Origin: Methylocystis sp.
GTDB lineage: Bacteria > Pseudomonadota > Alphaproteobacteria > Rhizobiales > Beijerinckiaceae
Length of the DNA: 64,000 bases
Assembly: GCA_024506175.1 (NCBI GenBank)
Contig: JAMBEQ010000192.1
Coordinates: forward strand, 1-64,000
Direction: 5' to 3'
Part shown: piece after piece, positions 9,529 through 19,294 of the stretch
Layout: each line of letters opens with the position of its first letter
Position numbering within the stretch: position 1 is the stretch's first letter
Notes under the pieces: generated by a model
Databases searched by the model: none
What the model saw: the letters and a program-made list of their open reading frames with translations, nothing else
Told to the model about the DNA's origin: nothing
Made by a program: the position numbers and the translations under genes

Positions 9529-11061
9529 TTAGCTGTGAAGCGCCGTTGCAAGCCGCGCGATGCCGTCCTCGATCTCTTTTTCAGTGAGCGCGACAAAGCC
9601 CAACATCAGCAACCGGTCGCCCCCATCGTTTTGATCGAAGCGCAGCGCCGAGCCTGTCGCCAGCGAACAAACGCCGACGCCCGCCGCGAGGCCTTTGGCC
9701 TCGACCTCCGCCGCGCTGGGAAAGCGCTCGGGCAGCTTCCATACGAGATGCATGCCAGCCTGCTCGCCGTAAATCTCGCATTCGCCGAAGTGCTTTTGTA
9801 GAGCCGTGAGCAGCGCGTCGCGACGTTCGCGGTAAAGCTGCCGAATGCGGCGAAGGTGCCGCCCGAACTCGCCGCTCGCCATGAAGTCGGCCATGGCCGC
9901 CTGCTCCAGCCAGCTCTGGCCGTTGTTCATCAGCATTTTCATGCGGCGGAAGCTTTCGACGAGCCGGCGCGGCGCGACCACGTAGCCGAGCCGCAAACCC
10001 GGCCCCATGCATTTCGAAAAAGTGCCGAGGTAGATGACGCGCTCGTTCCGATCGAGGCCTTTCAGCGCCGTCAGCGGCGAGCCGACGAAGCGGAAGTCGC
10101 TGTCGTAATCATCCTCCATGATGTAGGCGTCATATTGGGTCGCCCATGCGAGCAACTCGATGCGGCGCTGCAGACTCAACGTCACCCCGACCGGATATTG
10201 ATGCGACGGCGTCACATAGGCGACGGCGCCCTCGACCTGCGGCAGCTTGGTCACATCGAGCCCATCGCGATCGATCGGCACCGGATGGAGCTTGGCGCCG
10301 AGGCTTTCCAGCACAAAGGCGGCACCCTGATAGCAAGGCGATTCCACCACCGCCGTCGACCCAGGCGTCACGAGAAGGCGCCCGACCAGATTGAAGCCGT
10401 CCTGGCAGCCGCCGACGATGATGATTTGATCCGCGTCGCAGACGACGCCGCGCGCCGGCGCGAGATGTTTGGCGATCGCCTGGCGCAGCTCCAGAAGCCC
10501 CGCCGGATCGTTGTAGCTCGTCAGCCGGGCGCCCGCCGATTTCAGCCGCGCCTTGATATGCTGAGACCAGGCCTTGAGCGGAAAGCTGCGCGCATCGGGC
10601 CGGCCCACCCAGAAATCGGCCGCGAGTCGGCGCCGGTCGGGATCGGCGAGGCGGTGCGTGCGCAATTCGCGCGGCGCCCCGCCGAAAGCGTTGTCCTCCG
10701 GCGGCGGAGGCGCGGCGGGCGCGGTCTTCTCGGAAGCGGAGGAGAGGAAAGCCGTGTCCGGCAAGTCGGGCGAAACGAAGGTGCCGACGTAGGGCTTGGT
10801 GCGGATATAGCCTTCCGCGATCAGACGTTCATAGGCGAGCACCGCCGTATTGCGCGAGACGCCCAGCTGAGCGCTCAGTTCGCGCGTCGTCGGCAGAGGA
10901 TCGTCGCCGCGAAGCTGGCCGTTGAGGATCATCGCGCGAATCTGGTCGAAAATCTGCGCTTGCAGAGTCGATTTATTCGACTCGTCGAGCGAGATCGACA
11001 GTTGCACATGGCCGCTCCGGACCACCGGAGTCGGACGACCGACAGAGGCGATGCTCACCAT
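9529..11061 (-). CDS. MocR/PdxR-like GntR-family regulator with aminotransferase domain
   Basis: N-terminal wHTH (IFDQIRAMILNGQLRGDDPLPTTRELSAQLGVSRNTAVLAYERLIAEGYI) plus fold-type I PLP domain (EDDYDSDFRF, GTFSKCMGPGLRLGY). Confidence 0.95.
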   Translation of the reverse strand: MVSIASVGRPTPVVRSGHVQLSISLDESNKSTLQAQIFDQIRAMILNGQLRGDDPLPTTRELSAQLGVSRNTAVLAYERLIAEGYIRTKPYVGTFVSPDLPDTAFLSSASEKTAPAAPPPPEDNAFGGAPRELRTHRLADPDRRRLAADFWVGRPDARSFPLKAWSQHIKARLKSAGARLTSYNDPAGLLELRQAIAKHLAPARGVVCDADQIIIVGGCQDGFNLVGRLLVTPGSTAVVESPCYQGAAFVLESLGAKLHPVPIDRDGLDVTKLPQVEGAVAYVTPSHQYPVGVTLSLQRRIELLAWATQYDAYIMEDDYDSDFRFVGSPLTALKGLDRNERVIYLGTFSKCMGPGLRLGYVVAPRRLVESFRRMKMLMNNGQSWLEQAAMADFMASGEFGRHLRRIRQLYRERRDALLTALQKHFGECEIYGEQAGMHLVWKLPERFPSAAEVEAKGLAAGVGVCSLATGSALRFDQNDGGDRLLMLGFVALTEKEIEDGIARLATALHS

Positions 11062-11328
11062 TTAGCCGTTCCCGCCCAGGACTGGCGCCGCTGCGCCTGA
11101 CCGTATGCGAGGATTAAGGCGCTCTTTTGCAGCCTCATAGATCCACTCTCAGCCGCTCCTCTGGCGCCACGATTAGCCAAAGCTCACGTCAAGCCAGCGA
11201 CCAGAGGTGCCGGAGGCCGAGTGTCAACAAAACCCTGCCTGGCGCCATTGGCGGGCGCAGGTCTGGCGCTTTGCGTCAAACCAATCTTCGAAAATTCTAC
11301 TCTGGGGAAAAAACCGAAAGGAAGAAAA

Positions 11329-11529
11329 ATGCTGCTCGCGAAGTCGAAGATCGTGCCCGCCGTGTTCTGGATCGGCTTTTTGGCGTTGGGCTTCGTTACG
11401 AGCTTCGCCAGCCCGGATAAGCACTGCTCGTCGAATTGCGCCGCTCGGGGCAAGAGTGCGATCGCGGAGAGAGCAATCGTGTCGAAGACGGAAAAATTCA
11501 CCAAGACGGGAACGGCCGCGCAGGACTGA
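11329..11529 (+). CDS. Small exported/membrane protein, hypothetical
   Basis: SD-like gaaaggaag before ATG 11329; MLLAKSKIVPAVFWIGFLALGFVTSFASPDKHCSSNC... Confidence 0.45.
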   Translation: MLLAKSKIVPAVFWIGFLALGFVTSFASPDKHCSSNCAARGKSAIAERAIVSKTEKFTKTGTAAQD

Positions 11530-11664
11530 GCCGCGGCAGTCGGCGCGCCTGCCTTGTCGAGCGGCTAGCCGCTCTCTATTCTGATCCGAGGCGACCCCGG
11601 TCGCTTCGAAGAAACGGCCCGGGCGGCGAACTTGGCGGCGGGTCGTTCGCCGAGGAAGAGAGAT

Positions 11665-11751
11665 ATGCCGGACGGGCTTTTGAAGGTGGTGATCGTCGGA
11701 TCTGTAGGCTTCTTCATCGGCGCGGCGATCCTCGGCTGGGCCTATGGCTAG
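11665..11751 (+). CDS. Candidate 28-aa single-TM micropeptide
   Basis: MPDGLLKVVIVGSVGFFIGAAILGWAYG*; SD-like gaggaagag 5 nt upstream; below ORF-track cutoff. Confidence 0.45.
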   Translation: MPDGLLKVVIVGSVGFFIGAAILGWAYG

Positions 11752-12270
11752 TCGCGAGCCCCTGAGCAGAGCTTTCGCATAGCGCGCCTCGACCGGCTGC
11801 GCTGAAACGGCTTCACAGCTTCCCAATTTTGTACGCCGCGCGCCCTCCCCAAGGGCGTTGCGCCGGCCGGCGCCCGCGGGCCTGGCTTCTCCCAGGACGC
11901 AGGCATTGTGGCTTCTATGCAACGCTCACGCGTGGTCTTCAGCCGAACAGCGTTCCAGGCGAACGCCATGCTTGGCCTAACCTTTCTTAAAGACTAGTGT
12001 TTCCCTCGTTTGAGGGGTGCCATTCAGCAGTGTTTCAGGGCGGGATTTGAGGGGATGACGGCCTGTCCTGGGCGCGCGCCCGGACAGGCCGTCGTTAATT
12101 CCAACGACGAGCGCGCGGCCGCCCGCAAGAAAGTTGCGGCCTCTCAGACGACACTCCCAACCTGCAAAAGAATCTCTGGCGTAGCGGCGCTACTCGCCGC
12201 CAATCGGGCCGGTCTGGCCGTTTACGCCGCTCCACGAGCAGCCCCGTGAGAATTCGCCGGGCAATAGCTC

Positions 12271-12308
12271 AAAAAAACAAAGCCGCCAGCGCATTCACGC
12301 TGACGGCC
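12271..12308 (-). terminator. Rho-independent terminator for the 12354-12425 micro-ORF
   Basis: On minus strand GCCGTCAGCG-tgaatg-CGCTGGCGGC-TTTGTTTTTTT. Confidence 0.8.
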
Positions 12309-12353
12309 TTGAAACCGGACCGCTTGGGGCCGGTCATTCGCTCACCTGCGCGA

Positions 12354-12425
12354 TTAGAGGCGCGTCAGGGTCACAGCGGAGATGATGACCATAGCCAACA
12401 TGCAAGCGGGAATCAGCCAACCCAT
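12354..12425 (-). CDS. Candidate 23-aa hydrophobic micropeptide
   Basis: MGWLIPACMLAMVIISAVTLTRL*; strong SD (gggaggttcaaATG) and terminator immediately downstream. Confidence 0.6.
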   Translation of the reverse strand: MGWLIPACMLAMVIISAVTLTRL

Positions 12426-12752
12426 TTGAACCTCCCTCTGGGAAACGCCATTGAATGGCGTCGTTATTTGCAGCTTTACGCGTGGGGCAGTACACCGGAG
12501 GGGGGTGTTTTTGTCAAGCCCTATCGCGCTGCGCTAGCCTCCTCCTTCCGGCAAGCCGTCTCTCACAGTGCCTACCCCTCTGCCGGCACCTCTTTGTAAG
12601 AACGCCGGTTTCGGCCACGCGAGGAAAGCCCCGCCGCAATGGCCCTGTTCATAATTCATGCGAACAATCGGCCGCTATACGCGTTGCACGGCATTACGAC
12701 CCTTACTGGAGGCCAGACCGGCGCGCGTCGGCGCCTCCGAACGGAGACCGCA

Positions 12753-14222
12753 ATGCGAGCCAGGCTTCTTCTTTCCGTAGCCGTTGCGACGCTGTCGCTC
12801 AGCGTACCGCCGAGTTACGCCCAAACCGCCGACCGGGACCGTACCGGGGGCGAGACCCTCAAGCCCGAGCAAGGCGAGTCGGGGACCCATGCAAAGACGC
12901 CTGGGCATGAGGCGAAGCAGCATGGCGCGCGCGAGCAGCGCGGCGAAGCGCAAAGCCGAGAACGCCGAGATGCGGCGGAGCAGGCGCGAGAGTCAAACCG
13001 GCCAGGGGCCGGCGAATCGGCTGAGAAGGCCGCCCGCCAGGACGAACGCAGCAAGGAAGAACGCCATGGCCCGGGCGCGAAGAAGAGCGAGAAGCACGGC
13101 GCCAAGAGCGAGGATCATGGTCGCGGGCAGGCCCTGCAAGGCGAACACGGGCAGGCCGCGCAGGGTGAGCGCGGGCGAGCCGCGCAAGGCGAGCACGGGC
13201 AGACCCTGCAAGGCGAGCAAAAGCGGGAGCTAGGCGCGCGGAAGGAGCATGGCGCCCATCCTGCGGCGCAGGGTGCGAGAGAGGCCGAAAAGCAAGAGCA
13301 GCCCGGCCGGGCCGGCGCGACAGCCACGGAACAAGAGCGGCGGGGTGAAGCCGCGCGCGCCGGTCGCGACGAAAGGCAAGGCCAGGCCGAACAGCAAGGC
13401 CGGAACGCCCCCGAGCGATCCCAAGGTTTGGAACCAGGCCAGGAAGCCGGGCGCGAAATGAATCGCGGCGGCGCCGGCCGCGACGAGGCGGCGCAGGGCG
13501 TCGATCGGCGTCGTGAAACTTACGGCTATGCAGGCCGGGAGCAGCGTGGCGGCGTTCGACTGGACGAAAGGCAACAAAGCCGGGTTCGGGAAATCATCGA
13601 CCAGCGCGGCGTTCGCGGCATCCCGCGAAACGAGTTCAATGTTCAGATCGGCGCCGTCGCGCCCCCCAGCGTGCAGTTCTATCCTTTGCCGCCGGAAGTC
13701 GTCTCGATCGTCCCGCAATATCGCGGCTACGACTTCGTGCGCGTGGAAGACGAAATCGCGATCATCGATCCTGGCAGCCGCCGGGTGGTCAGCATGCTCG
13801 GCGCCGAGGGGCCGTTGCCCGGCGGTCCCGGGTTTGAGGAAAGGCAAGGCGGCTACGGCGCCTATGAACGGCGTGAGGGTGGCCGCTACGGCTCGATGCA
13901 GCGCGAGGAAGGCCGGTATGGCGCCCGCGGCGGCAGGCGCGGAGAGGCTTATGGCTACGCGCCGCGCGTGCGGCTCGACGCCCGGCAGGAGCGCGCCCTT
14001 TATGGCAGCGTGATGAGAGAGGCGCACCAGAACCTGCGGCAGGTTTGCGTCCGCGTGGGCGAGCGGGTGCCACAATCCGTCGACCTCGAGCCCGTGCCGC
14101 GCAACATTGCGGCTGATGCGCCGGACATCGAGCGCTACGACTACTTCATTCTGAACGATCAGGTCGTTCTGGTCGACCCCGACAGCCGCGTCGTGGTGGA
14201 CATCATCCAGGAACCGAGATGA
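12753..14222 (+). CDS. Secreted protein with low-complexity Gln/Glu/Gly-rich region and two C-terminal DUF1236-like domains
   Basis: Signal peptide; VRLDERQQSRVREII...VPQYRGYDFVRVEDEIAIIDPGSRRVVSML and VRLDARQERALYGSV...IERYDYFILNDQVVLVDPDSRVVVDII are internal duplicates. Confidence 0.75.
   Translation: MRARLLLSVAVATLSLSVPPSYAQTADRDRTGGETLKPEQGESGTHAKTPGHEAKQHGAREQRGEAQSRERRDAAEQARESNRPGAGESAEKAARQDERSKEERHGPGAKKSEKHGAKSEDHGRGQALQGEHGQAAQGERGRAAQGEHGQTLQGEQKRELGARKEHGAHPAAQGAREAEKQEQPGRAGATATEQERRGEAARAGRDERQGQAEQQGRNAPERSQGLEPGQEAGREMNRGGAGRDEAAQGVDRRRETYGYAGREQRGGVRLDERQQSRVREIIDQRGVRGIPRNEFNVQIGAVAPPSVQFYPLPPEVVSIVPQYRGYDFVRVEDEIAIIDPGSRRVVSMLGAEGPLPGGPGFEERQGGYGAYERREGGRYGSMQREEGRYGARGGRRGEAYGYAPRVRLDARQERALYGSVMREAHQNLRQVCVRVGERVPQSVDLEPVPRNIAADAPDIERYDYFILNDQVVLVDPDSRVVVDIIQEPR
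13129..13224 (+). repeat. Tandem 24-bp coding repeat (about four units)
   Basis: Encodes GQALQGEH-GQAAQGER-GRAAQGEH-GQTLQGEQ. Confidence 0.8.
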
Positions 14223-14226
14223 GCAT

Positions 14227-14264
14227 GCGGCGCCGCCGGGGCTTTTTGCCGGCGCCGCTTTTTT
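14227..14264 (+). terminator. Rho-independent terminator
   Basis: gcggcgccgccgg-ggcttttt-gccggcgccgc-tttttt. Confidence 0.85.
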
Positions 14265-14275
14265 GAGGAAGCGAC

Positions 14276-14470
14276 TCAAGCCTTGGGGGCTGCGACAACG
14301 GACGAATGATGCTCGTGCCGCCCGTGGCGATGAGCTTTGTTAGCCTTCGTCGGCTTCGCCTTCATGGGTTCGGTCGCCGCGGCGGCCGGCTCTTGCGTTG
14401 CTGCGAAGCTCGGTTGAGCGAAAGCGGCCCCCGCGGTGACGAAGGCAAGCGCCAGGAAAACGGTTTTCAT
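14276..14470 (-). CDS. Small exported His/Ala-rich protein
   Basis: MKTVFLALAFVTAGAAFAQPSFA signal peptide, then HRHGRHEHHSS. Confidence 0.55.
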   Translation of the reverse strand: MKTVFLALAFVTAGAAFAQPSFAATQEPAAAATEPMKAKPTKANKAHRHGRHEHHSSVVAAPKA

Positions 14471-14556
14471 CTCTCATGCTCCATTTTTGCGACATGGCGG
14501 GGTTTTGATCGCATGAGGTCGCTGAACTCTCCCTGAAACGCGCGTTCATCCGAAAT

Positions 14557-15861
14557 TCATCGAGCTGGCCGGGTTAACAGGCGCGCGCGTAGCGAGTCGT
14601 ATATTGGCGCGCTTCCGAGAAGCGTGGGCGTCAGCATCGGTGTGAAGCAGGCCGCCAGCATCGGCAGCAGCAAGACGACGACGACTCCCGTCATTTCGGT
14701 GACGAGCACGATTCCTGTAAGGGGTGCGCGGACCACGGCGGTGAAGAACGCCGTCATGCCCACAATGGCGAAAGCCTGCGGCTGGATGTCCAGCCCCGGC
14801 AGCAACAGGCCGCAGGCGACGCCGAAGAAGAGACCCGCCAGCGCGCCGAGCGCCAGGAGCGGCGCAAAAATGCCGCCCGGCGTCCCCGCGGCGTATGAGA
14901 CGCTCCCTAGGCCGAATCTGAGCGACAGCACAAAGGGCAGGAGGAACAAATCCTGCGAACCGGAGAGCGCCGCTTGCGTCAGGCCGTCGCCGCCGCCAAC
15001 GAGGCTCGGCGCAAACCAAGCGAGGAGGCCGACACACGCGCCCACGGCCGCCGCCCGCATTTCTGCGGGGAACCGCTCGGCAGTGGAAAGCGTCGCCAGC
15101 AGAAAGCGGTTGTAGGCGACGCCGAACAGCCCCATGGCGGCGCCCAGGATAAAGAACAGCGGACCGATCGACGGGGCCGGATAGTCGAGCGCAGAAACGC
15201 CGAAATCAGGCTTGTCGCCGAGCAGAAGATGCGCAACCGCGATTGCGGTCGAGGATGCGGCGAGCGCGGCGACCGCTATTCGCTGGTCGAATTTCTGCGT
15301 CAGCTCTTCGAGCACGAAGACCGCGCCGGCCATCGGCGCATTGAACGCGGTCGCAAGCCCCGCCCCGGCCCCCGCCGCGAGCAGGGCGCGATTGTCCGCC
15401 CAGTTGCGGCGAAAGGCCCCGCCGGTGAGATGGCCGATGACGGCGCCCATCTGCACGCTCGGGCCCTCGCGGCCGAGCGCGAGCCCGGCGCCGATCGCAA
15501 GACAACCGCCGGCAAATTTGACCGGAAGCAGAATGAAGGGGGCGGGCTCCGCCTCGCCGTGCAATACGGCCTCGACGTGCGGAATGCCGCTCCCCGACGC
15601 ATGTGGCGAGAAGCGGCGGACCATCCACGCGGAGACAAACGCGGCCCCCGCGCAGATGACGACGAGAATCATTAATCCGAGAAGCGCCTCGCCGTGCGCC
15701 CATCGAATAATGTCGTCGCGATAGCGATCCGCTCCCTGCAGCGTGAGTCGAAACAAAGCGCCGAAGACCCCCGCCACGCCGCCGACGAGCAGCGCCAGCG
15801 CCGAGAGGATGAGAAAGCCGCTTTGGCCACTCTCCGTTATAGCTTCGTCGCGTTTGTTCAT
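14557..15861 (-). CDS. ClC-family chloride channel/transporter
   Basis: GSGIPHVEAV, GREGPSVQMGAVIGH and GTPGGIFAPLLALGA selectivity-filter motifs. Confidence 0.93.
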   Translation of the reverse strand: MNKRDEAITESGQSGFLILSALALLVGGVAGVFGALFRLTLQGADRYRDDIIRWAHGEALLGLMILVVICAGAAFVSAWMVRRFSPHASGSGIPHVEAVLHGEAEPAPFILLPVKFAGGCLAIGAGLALGREGPSVQMGAVIGHLTGGAFRRNWADNRALLAAGAGAGLATAFNAPMAGAVFVLEELTQKFDQRIAVAALAASSTAIAVAHLLLGDKPDFGVSALDYPAPSIGPLFFILGAAMGLFGVAYNRFLLATLSTAERFPAEMRAAAVGACVGLLAWFAPSLVGGGDGLTQAALSGSQDLFLLPFVLSLRFGLGSVSYAAGTPGGIFAPLLALGALAGLFFGVACGLLLPGLDIQPQAFAIVGMTAFFTAVVRAPLTGIVLVTEMTGVVVVLLLPMLAACFTPMLTPTLLGSAPIYDSLRARLLTRPAR

Positions 15862-16745
15862 TGCGCGGCGCCCACCGCCTTGATGTCGACGCTGACGGCG
15901 AGCGCCTGCCGACCCGCGCCGACGATGACGCCGTCGATCGGCGAGACGTCCGCGTAATCGCGGCCAATCGCGACGACGATATGATTGTCATCGGCGTATA
16001 TCGCGTTGGTGGGATCGAGGTGAATCCAGCCGAAGGGCTGGCCGCACCAAACAGCGACCCAGGCGTGGGAGGCGTCCGCGCCCTCGAGCCGCGCCTGGCC
16101 CGGCGGCGGCTCTGTGCGGATATAGCCGCTGACATAGGCCGCCGGCAGCGCGAGGCCGCGCAGGCCGGCGATCATGATATGCGCGAAATCCTGGCAGACT
16201 CCGCCGCGCGCTTTAAAAGCCTCTTCCAGCGGCGTCGCGACGTGGGTGGCGTCGGGATCGTAGGCGAAGTCCCGCTCGATACGGCGCATCAGATCTTCCG
16301 CGCCTTCGAGAATTGGACGGCCAGGCAGGAAGCTCTCGCGCGCATAATCGGTCGCGGGCGCATAGGGCGGCGCCTGCCGGCTCGGGAAAAGCCAATGCGC
16401 GGGCGTCTCCCTGCTGAGCGTGCGCATCGCCGTCGCCGCGCGGGCAGTCGTCTCCCAAGTCGGCGTGAGCGGCGCCGCGGGCGGCTCCTCGCGCGCGACC
16501 TCGACGCGAGCCGAGAGCGAAATGCGGAGCTTCTCGTGGGCCTCGGCAATCGTCGCCTCGACGATGCGATTGCCGAAGAAATCGACGCTCTCGCGGGTCG
16601 TCTCCGGCGCCGGCGCGGCGTCGATGCGGGCGCGCAGCACGCGCTGGCCCGCGCTCTCGCGCGGCTTGAGACGGACCACGCAGCGCGTCGAGGCGACGGC
16701 CGCGTCGTAGCTATAAGTCGTGACGTGGTTGATGTCGTAGATCAC
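15858..16745 (-). CDS. Transglutaminase-like family protein
   Basis: GVCQDFAHIMIAGLRGLALPAAYVSGY (Cys motif), DASHAWVAVWCG (His), HLDPTN (Asp). Confidence 0.93.
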   Translation of the reverse strand: MIYDINHVTTYSYDAAVASTRCVVRLKPRESAGQRVLRARIDAAPAPETTRESVDFFGNRIVEATIAEAHEKLRISLSARVEVAREEPPAAPLTPTWETTARAATAMRTLSRETPAHWLFPSRQAPPYAPATDYARESFLPGRPILEGAEDLMRRIERDFAYDPDATHVATPLEEAFKARGGVCQDFAHIMIAGLRGLALPAAYVSGYIRTEPPPGQARLEGADASHAWVAVWCGQPFGWIHLDPTNAIYADDNHIVVAIGRDYADVSPIDGVIVGAGRQALAVSVDIKAVGAAQ

Positions 16746-19294
16746 GCGAGCTTGGATCGCTTGTCGGCTGGCGCCGGGTCGCTGGAATGCGAAAAATACC
16801 GTTCAGAAATTGCGTTGGCTAGCGCCGCCAGCCTCTGCTCGATGACCAGCACGCGCCCGGAGTCGAGGCGGCGCGCGTCTTCCGCCTCGAGATCGCCGTG
16901 CAACGATACGGCGAGGCGCCGTTGCGGCTCCATCATCCCATCGTCGACGAGCACAGGGAGCGACGCCAGATGCTCGTCTGTTCGCAGAACTTGAAAAGCA
17001 ACTGAACGTGGGTTGAACGGATCGAGCAGGGTTATATCGAGCGTCGGCGCCAGCGCCGCCCCGGCGAGATAGCGCGAGCGATAGGTAACCTGCGAATCAA
17101 CCAGCTCCAGCAGTGCGTCGAGAGTTTCGATCGTCGGATCATTGTCGGCAAATTGCCGCGCGAAGCAGCAGGCGTCGATGGCGCGCTCGACGCGCTTGCC
17201 GAGATCGACGAAGGTCCAACCCGAGACGCGGTTGAAATTCTCGTCCATGAGGCCAGAGAGCGCCGCCAGCGTATGCAGGGCGCATTCCGATAGCTCCAAA
17301 ATTTCGGGCTCCAGTGGCGGAACAGCGGCCGCGTTTTCGAGCCGCGCCTCCAGCCGCACGAGCAATTGCCACATATCTGGCGAGAGACGCTCACGAACGA
17401 TCGAGGCCGCGCGCTTGGCCTGCCCGACGATGGCGCGCGCAGAGCCATAGAAGTTGGGATTGCTCGCGGCGGTATGCGCGATCGCGGCGCTGGGATACGG
17501 CGCAGCGAAGGGCGCGGCCGCGCCCCACTGGAAAAGCAGTCGCTCGCAGCGCTCGATCGGCTGGCGGCCTTGTATCGAATTGCCCTGCGTCTCGGTCATG
17601 CGGTTGCAGAGGCAGCGCACGACGCGGAGCGTCGCTTCGGCACGCTCCAGATAGCGGCCCATCCAGAAAAGGTTGTCTGCCGCCCGGCTCGGCAGATGGC
17701 CCGGCACGCGCACGACCCGCACGTCGTTGCTTGGCGGCAGCAGCGTCGCCTGAACGCTTGCGGTTTCTTCGCCGATGACCCACACATCCGCCGTCTGCGC
17801 GCCGGCGCCCATGGAAATGGCGCGCGCGTCGCGATGGTCGGCGATGCGGCAGAAGCCGCCGGGCATGACCTTCCAGCCCTCGGGCGTCGCGGCGGCGAAG
17901 ATGCGGAGCGAGAAGGGCCGCGGCGTCAATGCGCCGCCATCCCAGACCGGCGTGGTCGAGAGCTGCACCACCTCCTGTCCGACGTAGTCCATCCCGCGCG
18001 CGCAAATGGCGGCGGCGAGGCGCTCCTTTTGCGCCGCGTCGAGCTCGGCGCCGACGGCGGCCGAGGCGCCCGGCAACCCCTCCGCCTTGTCGCCGAAAGC
18101 GGGCGCGATGGCGCGGCTGTCGAAGGCGCGCAGGATCTCGGCGCGCTCCGCCTCCTGCCCGCACCACCAGGTGGCGACATTGGGGAGCCGCAGGCGTTCG
18201 CCCATCAGCCGTTCCGCAAGGCCTGGCAGGAAGCTCATCAGCGCGCGCGACTCGACCACCCCAGCGCCCGGCATATTCGCCATGGCGACGGAGCCGCGTC
18301 TTATCGCGTCGAAAATGCCCGGCGAGCCGAGCCGCGACGCGGCGTTCGCCTCCAGCGGATCGAGCCAGTCGGCGTCAACGCGTCGCCAGACCACATCGAC
18401 GCGCTTCAGCCCCGCGACCGTCCGGACATGCAGCTTCCCTTCGCTCGTCGCGAGGTCCTCCCCCTCGACGAGGAGAAAGCCGAGATAGCGCGCAAGATAG
18501 ACCTGCTCCGTATAGGTCTCGCTCCAGGGCCCCGGCGTCAGCAGGCAGAAGCGGGGGTCGGCGCGCGGAGCAGCCGCCGCGAGCCCCGCGCGGAAATCGC
18601 GAAAAAAGCCCGCGAGCCGGCGCACCATCATCTCGCGGTAGAGGCTCGGGAAAGCGCGCGCGAGGATGAGCCGGCTTTCGATTGCGTAGCCTGCGCCCGA
18701 AGGCGCCTGGGCGCGATCGCCCAGGACCCACCACCTGCCGTCAGGGCCGCGGCCGATATCCACGGCGTAGAAGCGCAGCCATCGCCCGCCGACGGGCTTG
18801 ACCCCGCACATGGGGCGCACGAACTCGGGCGAGCCGGCAACCACCGCTGCCGGCAGCGCGCCCTCTGAGACCAAGCGGGCCTCGCCATAGATGTCGTGGA
18901 GAATGCGGTCGAACAGTTCGGCGCGCTGCGCGACGCCGGCCGCGATTTCCGACCACTCGCTTTCCGTCAACAGCAGCGGCAGGCGGCTCAGGGGCCAGGG
19001 CCGCTCGCGCGCCTCGCCCCGAACGCGATAGGTCACGCCCATATCGCTGATCCGCCGCGCGGAGGCGGCGAAGCGATTCTCGACGCCCCGCTGCCCGAGG
19101 CCCGCCAGCGTCTCGAGCAGGGTCGTCCAATGCGGGCGCGGCCGCCCGTCCCGGCCGATCAGCTCATCGGGAACGCCGGGTATCGGTTTGTAATCGGCGA
19201 CCCAGGCGGCGAGCCGACCGGCCTCGTCGCAGGGCGTCGCTTTGGCCTGCCCCGCCGTCGCGTCGAACTCAACAGCCAAGCCGCCTCCACACAT
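16742..19294 (-). CDS. Circularly permuted ATP-grasp + alpha-E domain fusion (DUF404/407/403-like)
   Basis: YSEARLVSEGALP-type ATP-grasp region, RVPGHLPSRAADNLFWMGRYLERAEATLRVVRCL alpha-E signature; overlaps the transglutaminase gene start. Confidence 0.9.
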   Translation of the reverse strand: MCGGGLAVEFDATAGQAKATPCDEAGRLAAWVADYKPIPGVPDELIGRDGRPRPHWTTLLETLAGLGQRGVENRFAASARRISDMGVTYRVRGEARERPWPLSRLPLLLTESEWSEIAAGVAQRAELFDRILHDIYGEARLVSEGALPAAVVAGSPEFVRPMCGVKPVGGRWLRFYAVDIGRGPDGRWWVLGDRAQAPSGAGYAIESRLILARAFPSLYREMMVRRLAGFFRDFRAGLAAAAPRADPRFCLLTPGPWSETYTEQVYLARYLGFLLVEGEDLATSEGKLHVRTVAGLKRVDVVWRRVDADWLDPLEANAASRLGSPGIFDAIRRGSVAMANMPGAGVVESRALMSFLPGLAERLMGERLRLPNVATWWCGQEAERAEILRAFDSRAIAPAFGDKAEGLPGASAAVGAELDAAQKERLAAAICARGMDYVGQEVVQLSTTPVWDGGALTPRPFSLRIFAAATPEGWKVMPGGFCRIADHRDARAISMGAGAQTADVWVIGEETASVQATLLPPSNDVRVVRVPGHLPSRAADNLFWMGRYLERAEATLRVVRCLCNRMTETQGNSIQGRQPIERCERLLFQWGAAAPFAAPYPSAAIAHTAASNPNFYGSARAIVGQAKRAASIVRERLSPDMWQLLVRLEARLENAAAVPPLEPEILELSECALHTLAALSGLMDENFNRVSGWTFVDLGKRVERAIDACCFARQFADNDPTIETLDALLELVDSQVTYRSRYLAGAALAPTLDITLLDPFNPRSVAFQVLRTDEHLASLPVLVDDGMMEPQRRLAVSLHGDLEAEDARRLDSGRVLVIEQRLAALANAISERYFSHSSDPAPADKRSKLA

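Noticed and set aside
9856-11100. 414-aa plus-strand ORF opposite the MocR-like gene
   Set aside because: R/H/D-rich shadow composition; the opposite strand is a clear GntR-aminotransferase fusion.
13129-13224. Regularly spaced repeats considered as a CRISPR array
   Set aside because: 24-bp units are contiguous, in frame, and encode peptide repeats; no spacers and no cas genes in the window.
17366-18868. 500-aa plus-strand ORF opposite the ATP-grasp/alpha-E gene
   Set aside because: Shadow ORF with no domain signal.
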